Source of the DNA: Neodiprion pinetum | Taxonomy: Eukaryota > Arthropoda > Insecta > Hymenoptera > Diprionidae | NCBI RefSeq assembly: GCF_021155775.2 | Contig: NC_060234.1 | Span: forward strand, 34,407,026 to 34,471,025 | Direction: 5' to 3' | DNA: 64,000 nt | In this document: in pieces, positions 27,501-41,000 of the stretch | Numbering within the stretch: the stretch's first letter is position 1 | How the letters are laid out: each line of letters starts with the position of its first letter | Position numbers and translations under genes: made by a program | The notes under the pieces: generated by a model | What the model saw: the letters and a program-made list of their open reading frames with translations, nothing else | The model's database searches: none | Told to the model about the DNA's origin: nothing

Positions 27501-29277
27501 AATCTGCGTGCTACCTTCCGACAGCCGAATGTCACGACCACTTAAACACTCCTCTTTTTGCTGCCGCTCTGTACGTATGCGGTAAAAAGCCAAGGGTCAA
27601 TTCACGCTGCACAAACTCGCTACTAATACACGTGGCACAGTTTTCCAACTTGCATGCAGTACTGCCTTTACTCCGTCTAAACATGACACATGATGTAGGG
27701 TATTGACCTCCAGGATTTCCATTTGATTACCGCACTCCGATACTTGTGGAATGAATTCCAGGGAAAGAAGAACTTTAATGAAAAACCCTTGGAGACCATT
27801 TTAATAGTTCATGTTCCAAACTTTCGTTTTGTAAACGTGACAAACCGTTCGAACAATTCAACTTGTTTCAGCGGATAATTACTAACTTATCGATTTATCG
27901 ACATATGTTTTGCTGTAGATTTAACGAGTTACAGCCATGCTGTGACTGTGAACGCAATGAATTGTCAAACACACGAAAGAAACGACTGAGAAGTTAGACT
28001 CGTCGGTTGAAGACACTGTGAACTGCATACGACGAAGTTCCAACAGTTAATTTTGAGCAACGGCCTAGGCGTCATTACGGCCAGAGGAACATCCAGAAGC
28101 ACGTTGCATGCTACTAATCGCTGCTATGTCGTCCCTTCATCGAATATACATGGGATAATCGAAGCATAGACGCAGAGTGAGCGAGTACGATGGCTGTAGA
28201 AGAGCCCGGGACTCTTACAGATGTCGCGTGGTCCGCGTTTTCGCCAGATGACGAAGACCGCGAGGATAGTCGGGGTTAATTGGCTACGTTTCAGTGAAAT
28301 AGGCGGAGGTATGCATAGGCTCGGGGGTGGGCCAGGCACGGTCTGCGCCATTTGTCGGAGATCCGGTGCGGCCTCAATATCCGCTCTTAATAGCCGCCCG
28401 CGCCAGTCCCTCGAGTTAGTACAATGAGCGCCATATCGCGATGAAATTGGCGGGTGCTACGCCCCTCCGAGCCGAGTTTGCTCGATATCCTTGTATTGAG
28501 AAAGGAGGTTAACAGCCCCGGGATCATCGGGCACGCATTCTGGATCAGGTCGAGGACGAGGACCCGAATGAACGTCGACAGAACTTCGTCCTGGCCGTCG
28601 TGTAACCCCACGAAGCTATTTGGAATGGTTCGATTCATTGAGTGGTCAAGGTCCCAAAGGTCAATAACTCGGGACCATCGATCGTCGCTTGGAGATTGTG
28701 TTTACCTTGGCGAACGGCTGGCTTACAGATTTCTTGGATTCGGTCTGTTCCATACAATGCGGATGTCAACATATAGACAATTTCTTTCCATCACAGACAT
28801 CGAGTTTTTGTAGTGCGTAACACGCTGACACCGTGATGACCTGATTCGTGTAAAGAACCCTGCTCATGGAGTTGCTCAATGGTGCAGAAATCGACGCAAA
28901 CATGGTGAACAACGTCCAGGCACCGATCTAGCCTCGGGACTATTTTCTTGTTCGAATTTCAAGGCGTGAAGGAAACGCTTGAAATTCCCACACTTGTACT
29001 CTTCCAGTTCATAAAAATGTATTGCGTAATTTTGTTCGTTACATGTATGAAAAAGCTCGGTCATAAATTAGTCAAACTCTTCATAACGATCGGTTGACAC
29101 GGTTTAAAGTTGTGGCATGAATTTCCGCTAAAAGCCGTTTGGCATAATCATGCGATACGTTCCGTTCCGCACGTACCATATTCCGTTGCATTATGCCGTG
29201 GTCGTAGTCGCGGGAAGATGATTATCATAAATGGCCTTTGGTGGCGGTTGATCGACCAAACTCTCGTTTCAGCGAGC

Positions 29278-29297
29278 AGTTAGTTAGTTAGTTAGTT
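29278..29297. repeat. (AGTT)5 microsatellite
   Basis: Five tandem AGTT units starting in cagcgagcagttag. Confidence 0.9.
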
Positions 29298-32200
29298 GTC
29301 AACTCGATACAAGTTAGCACCGTCTAGGAAGTTCACATACCTAGTATACTGTAGGTGGGTACCCTTTGAGGATTGGTAGGAGAACTCATCTTCCCGGGAT
29401 TTGAAGTGAACCATTTGCTGCGAATCTCTCTCGATCTTCGTATTACACACTCTTGCTTCGAGTTTGCTATTGAGAGAAAATCAAAGCGTGAACTGCATAC
29501 GTGGATCGAGCGAAAGATTATTTGAAGAGATACTTTCTCTGATCGGCGTAGTTAATTAAGTATTATTAAGTACAGGCGATACACGTTATACTGTTTATAG
29601 ATAAGAAGAAAATCTGTGACACACCAGAACGAGGTATTTTAAATGTTCTTCATCATCGAGGAATTCACGAATCCGAATCTGAGACATGTTTCGATTAAAG
29701 ATGGAGAATCGTCTTCAAATGTAATGGAACTTTGGTTAATCATCTACTCGCTGTCCTCCTTCGAATCTTGTCGATGCAACTCGTCACGTTCTGTAATCCT
29801 GTTATGTAAATCTACCGTATCCTACAGCGGATCATTCCGCGGTTCGCCGTAACTGACAGTGTCGAAATTGTAAATTCCGGTGAATCTTCCCCTTGGAAAT
29901 TGTGAATTTCCACTAGTTCGTACGTAAAGTGTCATCTGCTCCGGTGGACTATGGCAGGGACGTCGCCGCCGATGTCAAACCCCGAAATAGAAGGGTAGTG
30001 ATATACGGATGGGTTATTTTTAGACGCGAAGGGTCTGTTCGCCTGGAAAAGCAGGGTTCCCCCGATTTTGCGTGATCAGCGGCACTACGGACTGCACTAA
30101 AAGAAGGGGACGGGAAACGCTCGACCTGCCGATGGTGCCTTGCTAACGATTTTCCGGCAACCTCGAGTGATCAAACGTTAGACGAGTAGGTACGCTAAAT
30201 AATATCGTGAGAAACTAACAAAACTGTCCATTAAACGCCGGTGAACAAATAAACTCTGTCATACGGTGAGCAGCGAGTTAACGATCGATGCATGGTCCGG
30301 ACGAAAGGGTAAATTTTCATCAGATTTCTTTATCGAATTCTGTACAATTATATCGATGGTCGGTAGCGCGATGATGATTTTATATTTTACACACCCCTAA
30401 ATTACGTATCATGGAACGCAGTTTCGGAACTTCGTGCGGAATGCGGTGTATGGAAATTTGGGGATCAACTCTAAAACTACTCGGATCTTGAGTGTCGGTT
30501 AAAGGAAACGCCGCGATGGGGTTTGATCGAGGTATTAGAACGTAATATGCGTGAGTACGAGGCGCTATTTCGCTTGATATTCGGATCACGTGTTGCCCAT
30601 ACACACGTGCCTCTATCGGGTGCTCCGCGCTGTAATTTACTCGAGCAGGTGTGCGACGTGGCTTGTTAGACCGAACCGAATTAAGTTCACCTGCCGTGCG
30701 GAAAAAAAAACCAGTTCAATTTACAGAGCGGTATAATTCACCCCCGACGACAGAACGTGGCGAGTTTTCGTTCGAAGATAAAAATCTTTCGCTGAAAATG
30801 AAGCGTTTTTCACGTATTCCCTGAACGCGAATGCAAAATTATATCGCAGCGGTGAAGGATTTTCGCGTCTTCGGTTTAGCTGTATCGCTATGCAGAGAGT
30901 AGGAGTTTCTTTATACGTACGTATAAATTATTCTACAGATATGTAACGCGTTTAGCTTGTTGGAGTTTGCTGACACGGCATGAATTTTAAATCGGAATTT
31001 TGTGTACTTCGAACTTGGTTTCAAAGAGGACTCTTTTTCCTGCGAATGCGAGAGCTTTCGAGGCATGAAATTGATCTGACAACCAGGGGCCGCGAAAATA
31101 AAAATAACGATAATAATGTGTGGAGGCAAAAAAAACGAGGGTAGAAAAAAGAATGTTTTACGTTTCTTCTGTGCGCGGTTGTGCGATATTGGGGCGTGCT
31201 TTGGAAAGTTAGAATCTGAAAATCCAGACGGTTCGCGAGAATCGCGGGTAATAAAAGTATTTTGAAATAAAGCTCATACTTCCTGTGCGAATACCGGTGA
31301 ATACGGGATGGAATAAAACCGGATGTAACGTACCGCGCGTACTGACCGAGTTGACGTTTTTAATACCACGTTTTTCTCGCAGCTTTTTTCGGAACACTTT
31401 TTTTTCAACCCACTGCCGGTGAATCGGGAAAACAATTTCGGGATATGGATTTTTGACATGAGCAGGTGGAGGCGCGTGATTTCGGACATCGTTCCGGCAA
31501 ACAGCCTCGTGTATTCACAATTTACGTTACGCGTGTTCACTAAGCGGACCGTAAAACTTCGAAACGATGAACAAAACGTCTCCGGGTGTAAGTTAATACA
31601 GCTCGAGTCTAGCCGCACTTCCATCCCTTATATTATTGTAATCTTATGCGCCGGGAGAAAGCCCTTTGCGAATTTAAGCTCGGAGCTTATGTTGCATTAC
31701 GGGTAATCCCCGTGGGCTAGTCCTGAATCCCAGAACGTTTGCACTGAGGTTCGCGTTCCTCGAATTAATGTTTCGCTTCAGGTTGATGCAATCCTACACG
31801 GCTACCCGGTGTATGGAAAACAGCAACCCGCCGACGTTTGCTTAGGTTTGCAACGTTCTAAACAGACCGCTCAGACAAACAAACCCTCGCAAGAACAAGC
31901 CTGCCAATATTTGACGTTGATTGTTACCGCATTTACATCATCGTCGTCCACAGCTACTCGATCATTCGGATCAATACATCAACACTCCTGCAAACATCTT
32001 GAATGAGTTTTCTAATAACGTGCAACTTATGAAAATTATTTATTACTACTACCCGTCCAACGCATCGTTGTTTCATCCATTAGCAAATAGCTTGCAGATT
32101 GAAAATATTCCAATACTAACGAAGAATTTGGATGAAACTGTGCAAAATTTTTGCCGACATATCAAAATATTTTTATATATGTTTCTACTTAGTCCGGGAA

Positions 32201-33928
32201 TATTTTGTTCAAAAATGTTCTTCAGTAATTAATTTTAAACGGAAGAAGATATTGATTGGGTTGAAAATTTTCTTCAGCGAAAAAATTATTTTTCTTCTTT
32301 CGTGGAAAGACGAGAAATTTCACTTCAAACCTAGATCCACATAGGAATTCGGGGTTCTGTATCTATTTAAGGGTGTCGTCGTGTTCGAAAAGTGGTTGAA
32401 CAATAAATTGGCAAAAGTTCAAGGACGAGGATTTGAACTAGGAGTTCTTCAGCCACTCTTTCTTAGGTTTATACGAATATGCCCGTACAGGTGGGAAATC
32501 GATTCGAATGAAACCGCAGATAAAATGAATAAAACGAATGTCAGAAAATGACTACAACCCTATTATCGTCACTATTATAACCCTTTTTCTCTCCAGTTTT
32601 CTCCGACTGCACACTGCATCGCTATACCTATAATATATACTCTGCTAGAATACTAAGTGTGAGCCGAAGATTGATATAGGAAAATATCGACAGCTTCTCC
32701 TAATTGGTTTTTTTTTACAGGAGTATAAGTAATGAATGAAAACCTGAACCGAAAGGGTTTTCATTCGGTTCCGCACGATGAAGGAAACTTTCTCATGCAA
32801 TCTGCACTTCCTACTAATTTTACCACGCGTTGTTTTGACCGAACCTGCGTAAATGAAATCTAAAAAAAAAGAAAAAAAATCCTCACGTTGATGAAGGTAC
32901 AGTAAATATCTCTTGCAATTGCCGGTGCAGTAAGGATCGACCAGGATAATTTATTTTTGTTTTATGTGATATAAAAAGTAATCAAAAAAATGTTGAGGGC
33001 TTCAGACAATCTCGATCCGCTTCATGCTCAGTTTCAAAGGCTTACATGGGTAGCGAAATGTGGCATTAGACTTCAAATAACGGGAATATTTATAGCCTAA
33101 GGGATGAACTTGCGTACTAAACTTGTTTGTACAACGGACGTCAAAGAGAAACGAGGGAATTTCAGGGTCTTCGTTGATTCACGTGCCTCTATAATGCGGA
33201 TGATTAGACGTTCAGCTAAACGCCTATTCCGAATCTCGCATACCCACGGAAAATCAATTTAACGAATAACATATATAATGGTATCGTGTAGGAAATCAAT
33301 TATAATACAGCGTAACGGGAACCAGTCGGTTAACATATCCAAGGGAAAAGGAACAGCTGTTGTACATATTCGAGGTTTCATTACCGGGCAGAAAAATAAA
33401 AATCGAGCCACTTATTGGCTGGTAGAAAGGAGATAATCTCACAATGTTTCAAATTTTCATTATCTTTCTCCGAATTATCGGATCGCAATAACACGAGGGG
33501 GTGTATTTTTATAACTCGGCGAGAATCGGAGCGTAGTAAGAGGGAAAAAGAGGAAGAGCGAGGTGTTGTGCGAGAGCCTGGAAGAGAAGCCAGTGAGGAA
33601 TTTGAGGTGAACTGACGTTGTAATTTATTTCGCCGATATTATCATGGCTTCGATTATATGCCACCCTGCCATTTTCCTTACCCAGTCTAATTTCCCAGAG
33701 TGCCGACCGTTTTATCACCAACCACCGGCAGCTTCTTTGATTCTTGATAATAAAAATGTGGGCTGAAATTGGAAGATCAGGCGTCGGGGAAAACGACCTC
33801 GCCAGATGTCTTTAAGTACTGCCGAAGGCTTCGGCACTTTTTCTTATATTCTTTTCTATTTCACGAGACCTCTTCGCTGCTCCATTCGAATATTTTCAAC
33901 CCAATTACCAACGTAATATCTTGGCCGG

Positions 33929-33960
33929 TAATAATGATTATAATGATAATGATAATGATA
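33929..33960. repeat. (AATGAT)n-type simple repeat
   Basis: A short imperfect tandem of aatgat / taatga units. Confidence 0.85.
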
Positions 33961-35007
33961 TTTAGGTTAACGCGTAATCACGCTGCACCCGTTGCGGCGC
34001 TCATTCATATTGACAATCTGCTCAGTTTCTTCCGAGCAAACTTTTGCCAACTTTCCCGGAGTAAAAATTAGTCACGCGACTCAATCTCATATTTAAAGAA
34101 GGCTGGTCGGCCGAAAAACGAGCCTTTTTATTAACTTCGTCAACAGTTCGCACATCCGATATATGTTTTCTGTGTCACAAATTTCTCTTGAAAAATTCGA
34201 AAGTGGGAAGCACTGAAAATATAAATTAAAGTTTCGATACCGAAGCTTAGTTTCGAATCGGTTGAAAACGGTAAAAAATATAATTTATTTTCTACAAAGT
34301 GACTATAGCAAATTTCTTTGTCTTCTGCCGTCAATTCAATACTGCGATTTTTTTTTCATCTTAATTAATATCGAGTTAAAAAATTGAGTATTTAACAATG
34401 TCAACGTAATAAAAAAAAAAGAAAATTATGTTTGAACTTGTAGAAAATATAGTATATTAAATTAAATGAGCCATCGTAAAGTGAAATCGAACGAATCTAT
34501 AAAATTGTTAATCATTTTGACGCAATCTGAAAAGAACCATCGATAGCCAAAATTTTTAAAGAGATCTTCACAGCTTATGTAAATGTATAATAATTTTACG
34601 AATACTCGACGTACAAATACAACTTGTAATAAGATTAATAAAAAGTTTCAATTTTCAGCCAACCAACCTACTTAATTAATCCTGAGCTGCATCAATTTCC
34701 AAAAGAATTTCCACCGGGCTGCAATATAAAATATGCAAGCTTTAATCAGCTCGCGCTATTCGCACAAGTTCGCCAACTTTTTTTCCTCTGGAATTATTTT
34801 GCCACAAGAGTCAACGTCTTACGCGCATCTCGCCTCAAATTTTTGGCACCTAGTCTCTGCCTCAAGCAAGTGAAAATAATGTACATTTATTTCAAAATGT
34901 ATTCGCTTCCTGTATTGCTTGCTAACATCGTCACAGCAGGCGTAAAAAATTATTCCATTCCATCAAACTTCTGTTTCTGTATAATCTTTCTTATCTTTTT
35001 CAGGAAT

Positions 35008-35080
35008 ATGTGGGGCCGAGCAAACATGGGAGTCGTCGTCCTGTTCTTGGTCGTCCTCTGCGCCATTGCTAATGCGGAAG
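35008..35080 (+). CDS. CG3556: CG3556-like exon 1: signal peptide
   Basis: ATG at 35008 with a second in-frame ATG at 35026. The hydrophobic core MGVVVLFLVVLCAIANA gives an AXA cleavage site at residue 23. A strong acceptor (tctttttcag) ends at 35003, so a noncoding exon must lie upstream. The donor gcggaag/gtaagt leaves phase 1, which matches exactly the acceptor at 53227. Assignment to this gene rests on phase, strand and the need for a signal peptide. Confidence 0.72.
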
Positions 35081-38000
35081 GTAAGTGGCACAACGATCAT
35101 AGAATGGGGTGATTTTTTTCCTTGTATTGTGGCTTTTTTTGTCCAATTAAAACGGATTGATTTCCCGTCCAAAAAGTGATCGACAAGCCCTTGATCCGAG
35201 TCTGACGTGGAGCAAATTTTCACGTGTGCAAATTGAATTTCCTGCTATTCCGGAAAGGCCACCATTATCTTTCGTATATCCTGGTCTATTTCGGCGCGCA
35301 AGATTGATTGACCCGTTTTATATACGTATATATATATATATATCTGTACACATGTATGTGTGCATCGAAATTGGCGAAATATACGAAAAATAAGCGGCAA
35401 ACCGTCAATCATAGAGATAGTTCTCCTTTTCAGGAATTGTGACTCGGATACTCGCCAAATTGGGCACGAAAGACTTTTCCTCCCGAGAGAACACAACATG
35501 TCGCCGAAAGGATGTGCTAGCTAAATTTGCGAACGTGACGCGATTCACAAACGCGTCTTATGTACCACTCAGATCCTATTTTCCGGGCAAACGTTTCGAG
35601 ACTCCAAATGCAACTTGTACTCGCGCAAGCTTTTTCCACGTTATTAAAAAGCTTCACGAACAATCTCGCTGAGCGGATGAGCCGATGATCCGACCGCGTC
35701 CAGGATCACTTTATTTTCACCCCTGATATAGTGTCATGTTAATTCACTACAGAACGTGACGAGGAAATTTCGCCAAGATAATTACGTCACGTGTTCCGGG
35801 GTGATTGTTTCACTTCCGCGTGTCGAAGGCATATACGAGTCTGTTGGTTCTTTATGATATGTGCAAAAGGTGGTAGAAATGGTGAAAGCGAGCCTCGATC
35901 AATGGTTGAAATACGGCATGTTTGTCCCTGGACAAAGTTTCTTCTTGGAAATAACAACGGAAATAAGAATAATTGTAACGAGACGCTGCAAAGGTATAAT
36001 TTACTTTTTAATAATGGCGATATTTCGTCTTTGAGTCTCAGTGTCGGTATATCTTCTGAAAATATTCTGGTGTTCTCGCCGAAATTCTTGAATTCTTCTG
36101 CCGAACAGACACGACGAATTTCTTTCTCCTTTGAGATAAAAGAAACGAGCAGCTGGTATTCATTCGAGCCAGACAGAGTCTCCTCTGCGAAATAGCGAGT
36201 ATCGCATCGTCTGATGAATGAGAAAAAGAAGGAAGAAGCGAAGCGCGGCCCTCGCAATCAGAACTTCGTCTCTGCACCGCGTCGTTTACACTCTGGAGAA
36301 CTTGCTCGCTTGTATAACCTAGCATTTTCACGTACAGGCATCCCGCGTACGGTACAAATATGTCTGTGTATAAAATTATCGAGAAATTCAATTTCAATAT
36401 TGAATATCGCGACGAGAGGCAAGGAAATCCGATGCGCGGTAATCAGATTTAAAATCCTTTTCCTCTTGAAAATGAGAATTTAGTGCCTGCAGTGATGAGG
36501 AAATAAGTCGAATCCTTGCCCATAGATGTTTTCTCGTACTTTAAACTCCTTGACAGTTATTATAGAATTGGACAATATTATTTTTTGTCCCCTGATTTCT
36601 CGTCACATTAATCTTGGTAACTTGAGCTTCATCAGGGAAGAGCTTTTCGTTCTATTCAATATCAAAAGTGTATCAAGTGTTGTGGAAAACTTTCAAGGCA
36701 TTGTGAAGGAAAATTCATTAGTGAAATTTGGTGCGTTACGAAACGAGTCCTAAAATTTTCAATGGATGATACTATACAAGATTTCCCGAGGAACAAAGTT
36801 CTGCGATAAAAAATCACGCGTGAAGAATGTTACAATTTATTTCAGTGTAAGAGATAAATCTTCGAAAACTTTGTTGGGCGTAATATTTTTTTCTCCAAAG
36901 CCTGGCACTTGAACCTGAAAATTGTAGGGGACTGATCTTTTTTATTTTTACATCTCATAATATTATCAAGTTTCTAGTCAGCTTTTACACAATTTCAGTG
37001 AGGTTTCTCTTTAATTAACGCAAAAATTTCAGTCCTCGAACTTTCGACCACAACTGTTCCTCGCCTCTTCGGTTCTTCCCTCCGGTGATTAGGCTCAGGA
37101 ATTTCTTGAAATTGGAAAACTCTTTCGAGACCGTGAAATTCGCACGGTACGTAGGAAGGTTAATTTGGAATATGAGAATTGCAAAACAAAAAGCCCCTTT
37201 TATCCGAGAAAAAACAAGCTGGTTGAAAGTCTGTCTGGTGATTTCCGATCGGTTGCTTCATTGGTGCGCTAACTATTGTTTTTCCTTAGATATCATCAGC
37301 TGCGAATATCGGTTGCGGAATCGTCAATCGGCAGAATGCGTGTATATACATATAATTCGATTACCGAATATTTATGATATTCAATGAGAGAGAGCAAAGC
37401 AATATTTTTGAATAGATTCTGCATTAACTGGTTATTTTGAACTTATAATACTGCACCCGTGGCTTTTGTGACTGTAAATTTGTTTAAATCGGATGTTCGA
37501 AACGGTTATAAATATTAAACGAAATTGAGCCCAACGTCGCGTCATCGGAGGAGTTTTTGCTTTCTTGTAGCAGCGTCAGTTCCGCCGTTGGAGAAATCGC
37601 TTAAATATAAGCGTCAAAAGATTCGCCCGAGTCTCGACTCGCAAAGTTTTTGACATAATATTATGCAGAGTGCGGACTTGCCGTGTGAGAACTTTAAATC
37701 TTGTTAATTATTTCTAGCGGTAATTTACCCTCCGCAATTTTCCTCTCGCTCACTGGCGCAATGCGTAGATCTATACCAACGAACCTCTTGATTGGATCGC
37801 GAAACAAGTGCAGTAAAAAGTGTAAAAAGCTTTTTCCTGAGCGCAGTCGTGATTTAATTTCCTGGGATCACGATTCGGTTTCACCTCTCAAGCATAATCT
37901 AAACTTTCCTGCTTTAAAAGGTACGGCTGCTGCTCCTGAAACAATCCAACGATGTACTTTTGCTTGATTGGAATTCGTGAGATACGTGTGCGATTTTCTT

Positions 38001-41000
38001 TCCAAACTTACGAGAGACCAAAAATCTTCATCATCCGAAGACACGATGATTTTTTTGCTTGTCATTTTTGGCTGAGTTTCAAAATTTTCTTCCTATTATG
38101 GTAAATATAGACGATAATATTAACTGTATAAAAATTTTTATCGCGATTTCCTCCACTGTAGTGAAAGTTGTTTGTTTTCGGAGAAGAACGGTGCCTTGTG
38201 AAGAAAATTTGGACCATGAAGTGTACCTTAAACTTTACGAATACCAACTTGTTTTACTGATAAATGGACCTATATGTGCTTTCACGAATCGATCACGTAG
38301 CATGTGGTTTTTGATATTTGAACAGCGCGTATCGAGCGTGTATTCGGGGATTTATAAAACACTGAAGAAAAGTCAATATTCGCATCCGCTGGTAATTAAT
38401 CAGTTTCCGTGAGATACAGCGGAGGTTTCGCCGTAGGCGTTCGACTTTCGACCCCGTGAATAATAGCAGTACACGTGAATACAGCCTGCAGTATACATGT
38501 TATATACGTATGTAGTGTATACAGTATATTTCACAACTCTTGTGAAAAGTTCCCGGGGAGGAACAGCCCGTAGAACCCCGGGGGGCAAACAAAGTTCAAG
38601 TAGAACTTGATTCGAGTTTGAGAATTGTTTCCGAGGTAGCTGCTTGCATGCTTAGAGAAGAGGGCGTTGAAATTTTACGCGGGGTAAGACTTTCAATTTC
38701 AAAATTTCGTCCAAGCCTCGGTTTTGAGAAAAAAAGAAAAAAAAACAAATTGATAGCCAATTCAATGAAAAGGTTGCTTTAGAATGATAGCTAATACAAA
38801 TAATTTAGTCAACATAAATTTTGTCTGGGTTGAAAAGCGTTGGTCTACAAGTTGGCACGGAATACCCTGTATATTTTACCACACTGTGCAGATAAACATC
38901 GGGTCGCACAATTCGGTCGTTCAATTACAATTTACTCCGCCTCGTGTTGCCTCCACACACGGATTCATGTACCCCAATTTATCATTAGTGTGAACACGCA
39001 GCATTTCATTCTCCCCCTTTTTCCTCGAGCAGTGATGTATCGCCTCTATTCGTTAGGCTTTCGGGAATTTTACGGGTATGCAGGGCCTTCGACCTGTGTC
39101 AAGATGGTCCTTAATACGAAAAAGCAGAGGACGAAAGAAAACAGCCAGACTCTTTATTTCCGCACCTTTTTCTACCAACGTCTCTCCCAATGTCGAGAAC
39201 AGGTGTTAAAACACGAAAAGAAAACGCCTTGTTTATTTTGCGTTAGTTATTCGACCGACTCTTAAATAACTGTATAAGAATCGATGATTTGTTTTTCACA
39301 CGACATCGGAACAGAACTTTTATTGAACTGGCATATAAAGAAAGAATTATTTGATGTTACCAAAAACGTGACGCGAAAAATGTATCAAAATTGATTTAAA
39401 AAAAGCTATCAAAACAATAAATTAGCTTATTGAGCGTAATCGCATTTATAATCGATGCATCATTTTTTTTCTGGCGTATTCGGTAAACGCGACAAATTTT
39501 TTGCCGTGTGTGACTTCGAGAAGGCAGAAAGAGCGATGGCGGCGGGTATGGGATAAACCTACGATCCAGATCTCCAGAGAAATATGTTGCGCCCGATCCT
39601 TAAAGTCGCTGTTACGCTCGGGAGGATTTTATTTCCGTGAGTAAGGGAAAGCCGGCGTGATTCTAAAGCGCGGATGTCACGAGCGCTATCGCTGGGATGT
39701 TGAAATTGCGTAAACTCATCCCTGAAGAAAAACAGGACATGCGGTGGAATGTACCGAAATTGGTTGGCTGCTGAGATGTCTGGAATCGAAACCGCGCCGC
39801 GTTGTTTCGCTTTAGGTACTCGAGCCCACGCAGACGTTCGATTTTCCACCTCCGTACCTATATTCCCAGTTTCGAGGGAAGAATTGCACTTTTGAAGTGA
39901 AAGCCTCGAATAAATCGCCGTCCCGTCTTGAAACAAAATTTCCTTTGTCATTCTGTTTTCTCTGTCTCCTCTGGTTTTATTTCGAACGTAGGGTAGATTC
40001 GAGAAGAACTCGGCGTTATTCACCACGCGATGAAAAAATATTGACTTATACTTCCGCAGAGTGAATATATTTCAAGCGAAATTCTCTCGCAAGGTTTGAA
40101 AATTCCAATTTTATATACCTCTGTTTAACAGATGTAAATTTCGTATTGACACACGATTTTATTCCGTTTTCGGCGGCGGCTTGCAATAAATTTTCTTATC
40201 CTGCGCTAAACGATTGCCGAATTTTTTAATTCACCAAGTCTTGATTCAAGCTACGAATTTTAAACGCCGAATAAAACTCCTCGAGCTTTTCGAGTTCACG
40301 CATTCAGCGCGTTTAACTGTCACCCTTTTATCCGTCGTGTTACAACGTCTGCTGTTTTCTTGCATCGACAGCACGTGTCAGCGGGATCCATCCATTCCTC
40401 GGTATTTCACTTCCGCAGTACGAATAAAATGGAATCGAAAATTCACACGGTTTTTTTTTCGCACCGCCTTTTCTCCACCCTTCTAAACGCCGAGGGATGT
40501 TCTGTCAATTTGCAGTGATGAAAAAGAGGATAAATCATACGTACTCAAATCACCGTTAAACTTTTGCAGTGAAGCACGTTTTTCTTGCCGGCGTTAATTA
40601 GCGTCAACTCATGCGTCATATTCTAATATTCGGAATTCGGTTTTAATGGTCGATCTGCCAAAAGATGGCAGCTGCTCTCGTCTGGAAAGATTCTTGGGTT
40701 GATAGTAGATTTTTTCTAAAGTCACGAAGCTAAGGAACGACAAGATTGATTCGCACGACAGAACAACTTGTCGGTCGCTTTTTTTTTTTTATTTAACCAT
40801 CCATGCAGGTACGAAACAGAGGGAATAAATGCACTTGCGCTACATTTATATACTAATATACTTGCACGTAAGTATACGAAGTATATAGAAATACCGTTAC
40901 ATGTGCATAAAATAATCTGAAAAAGCCAATAATTCTTCAAGTAGTATCTATTTTCTTTGCCCATTCATCTGAAGTATGGAAATAACGACTACGCGATTTT

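Larger units (their letters stand above)
6718..35007. other. About 28 kb of intergenic or 5' UTR-intron sequence
   Basis: No protein-coding exon could be recognised. Open frames are short, lack domains and overlap others on the opposite strand. The stretch holds the simple repeats, the Penelope-like fragment and the G-rich motif listed separately. The signal-peptide exon at 35008 is preceded by a good splice acceptor, so one or more noncoding first exons of the second gene probably lie somewhere in this interval, but I could not place them. Confidence 0.5.

Noticed and set aside
29278..29297. AGTT repeat after cagcgagc as a possible transcription start of the second gene
   Set aside because: The only support is a loose initiator-like context; no donor could be tied to the acceptor at 35003.
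35787..36257. Overlapping open frames on both strands (156, 134 and 119 codons)
   Set aside because: No domain, no splice context and competing frames on both strands; consistent with chance in an intron.
39559..40026. 155-codon minus-strand open frame
   Set aside because: No recognisable motif, signal peptide or repeated pattern; it lies within the intron of a plus-strand gene with no promoter or exon evidence.
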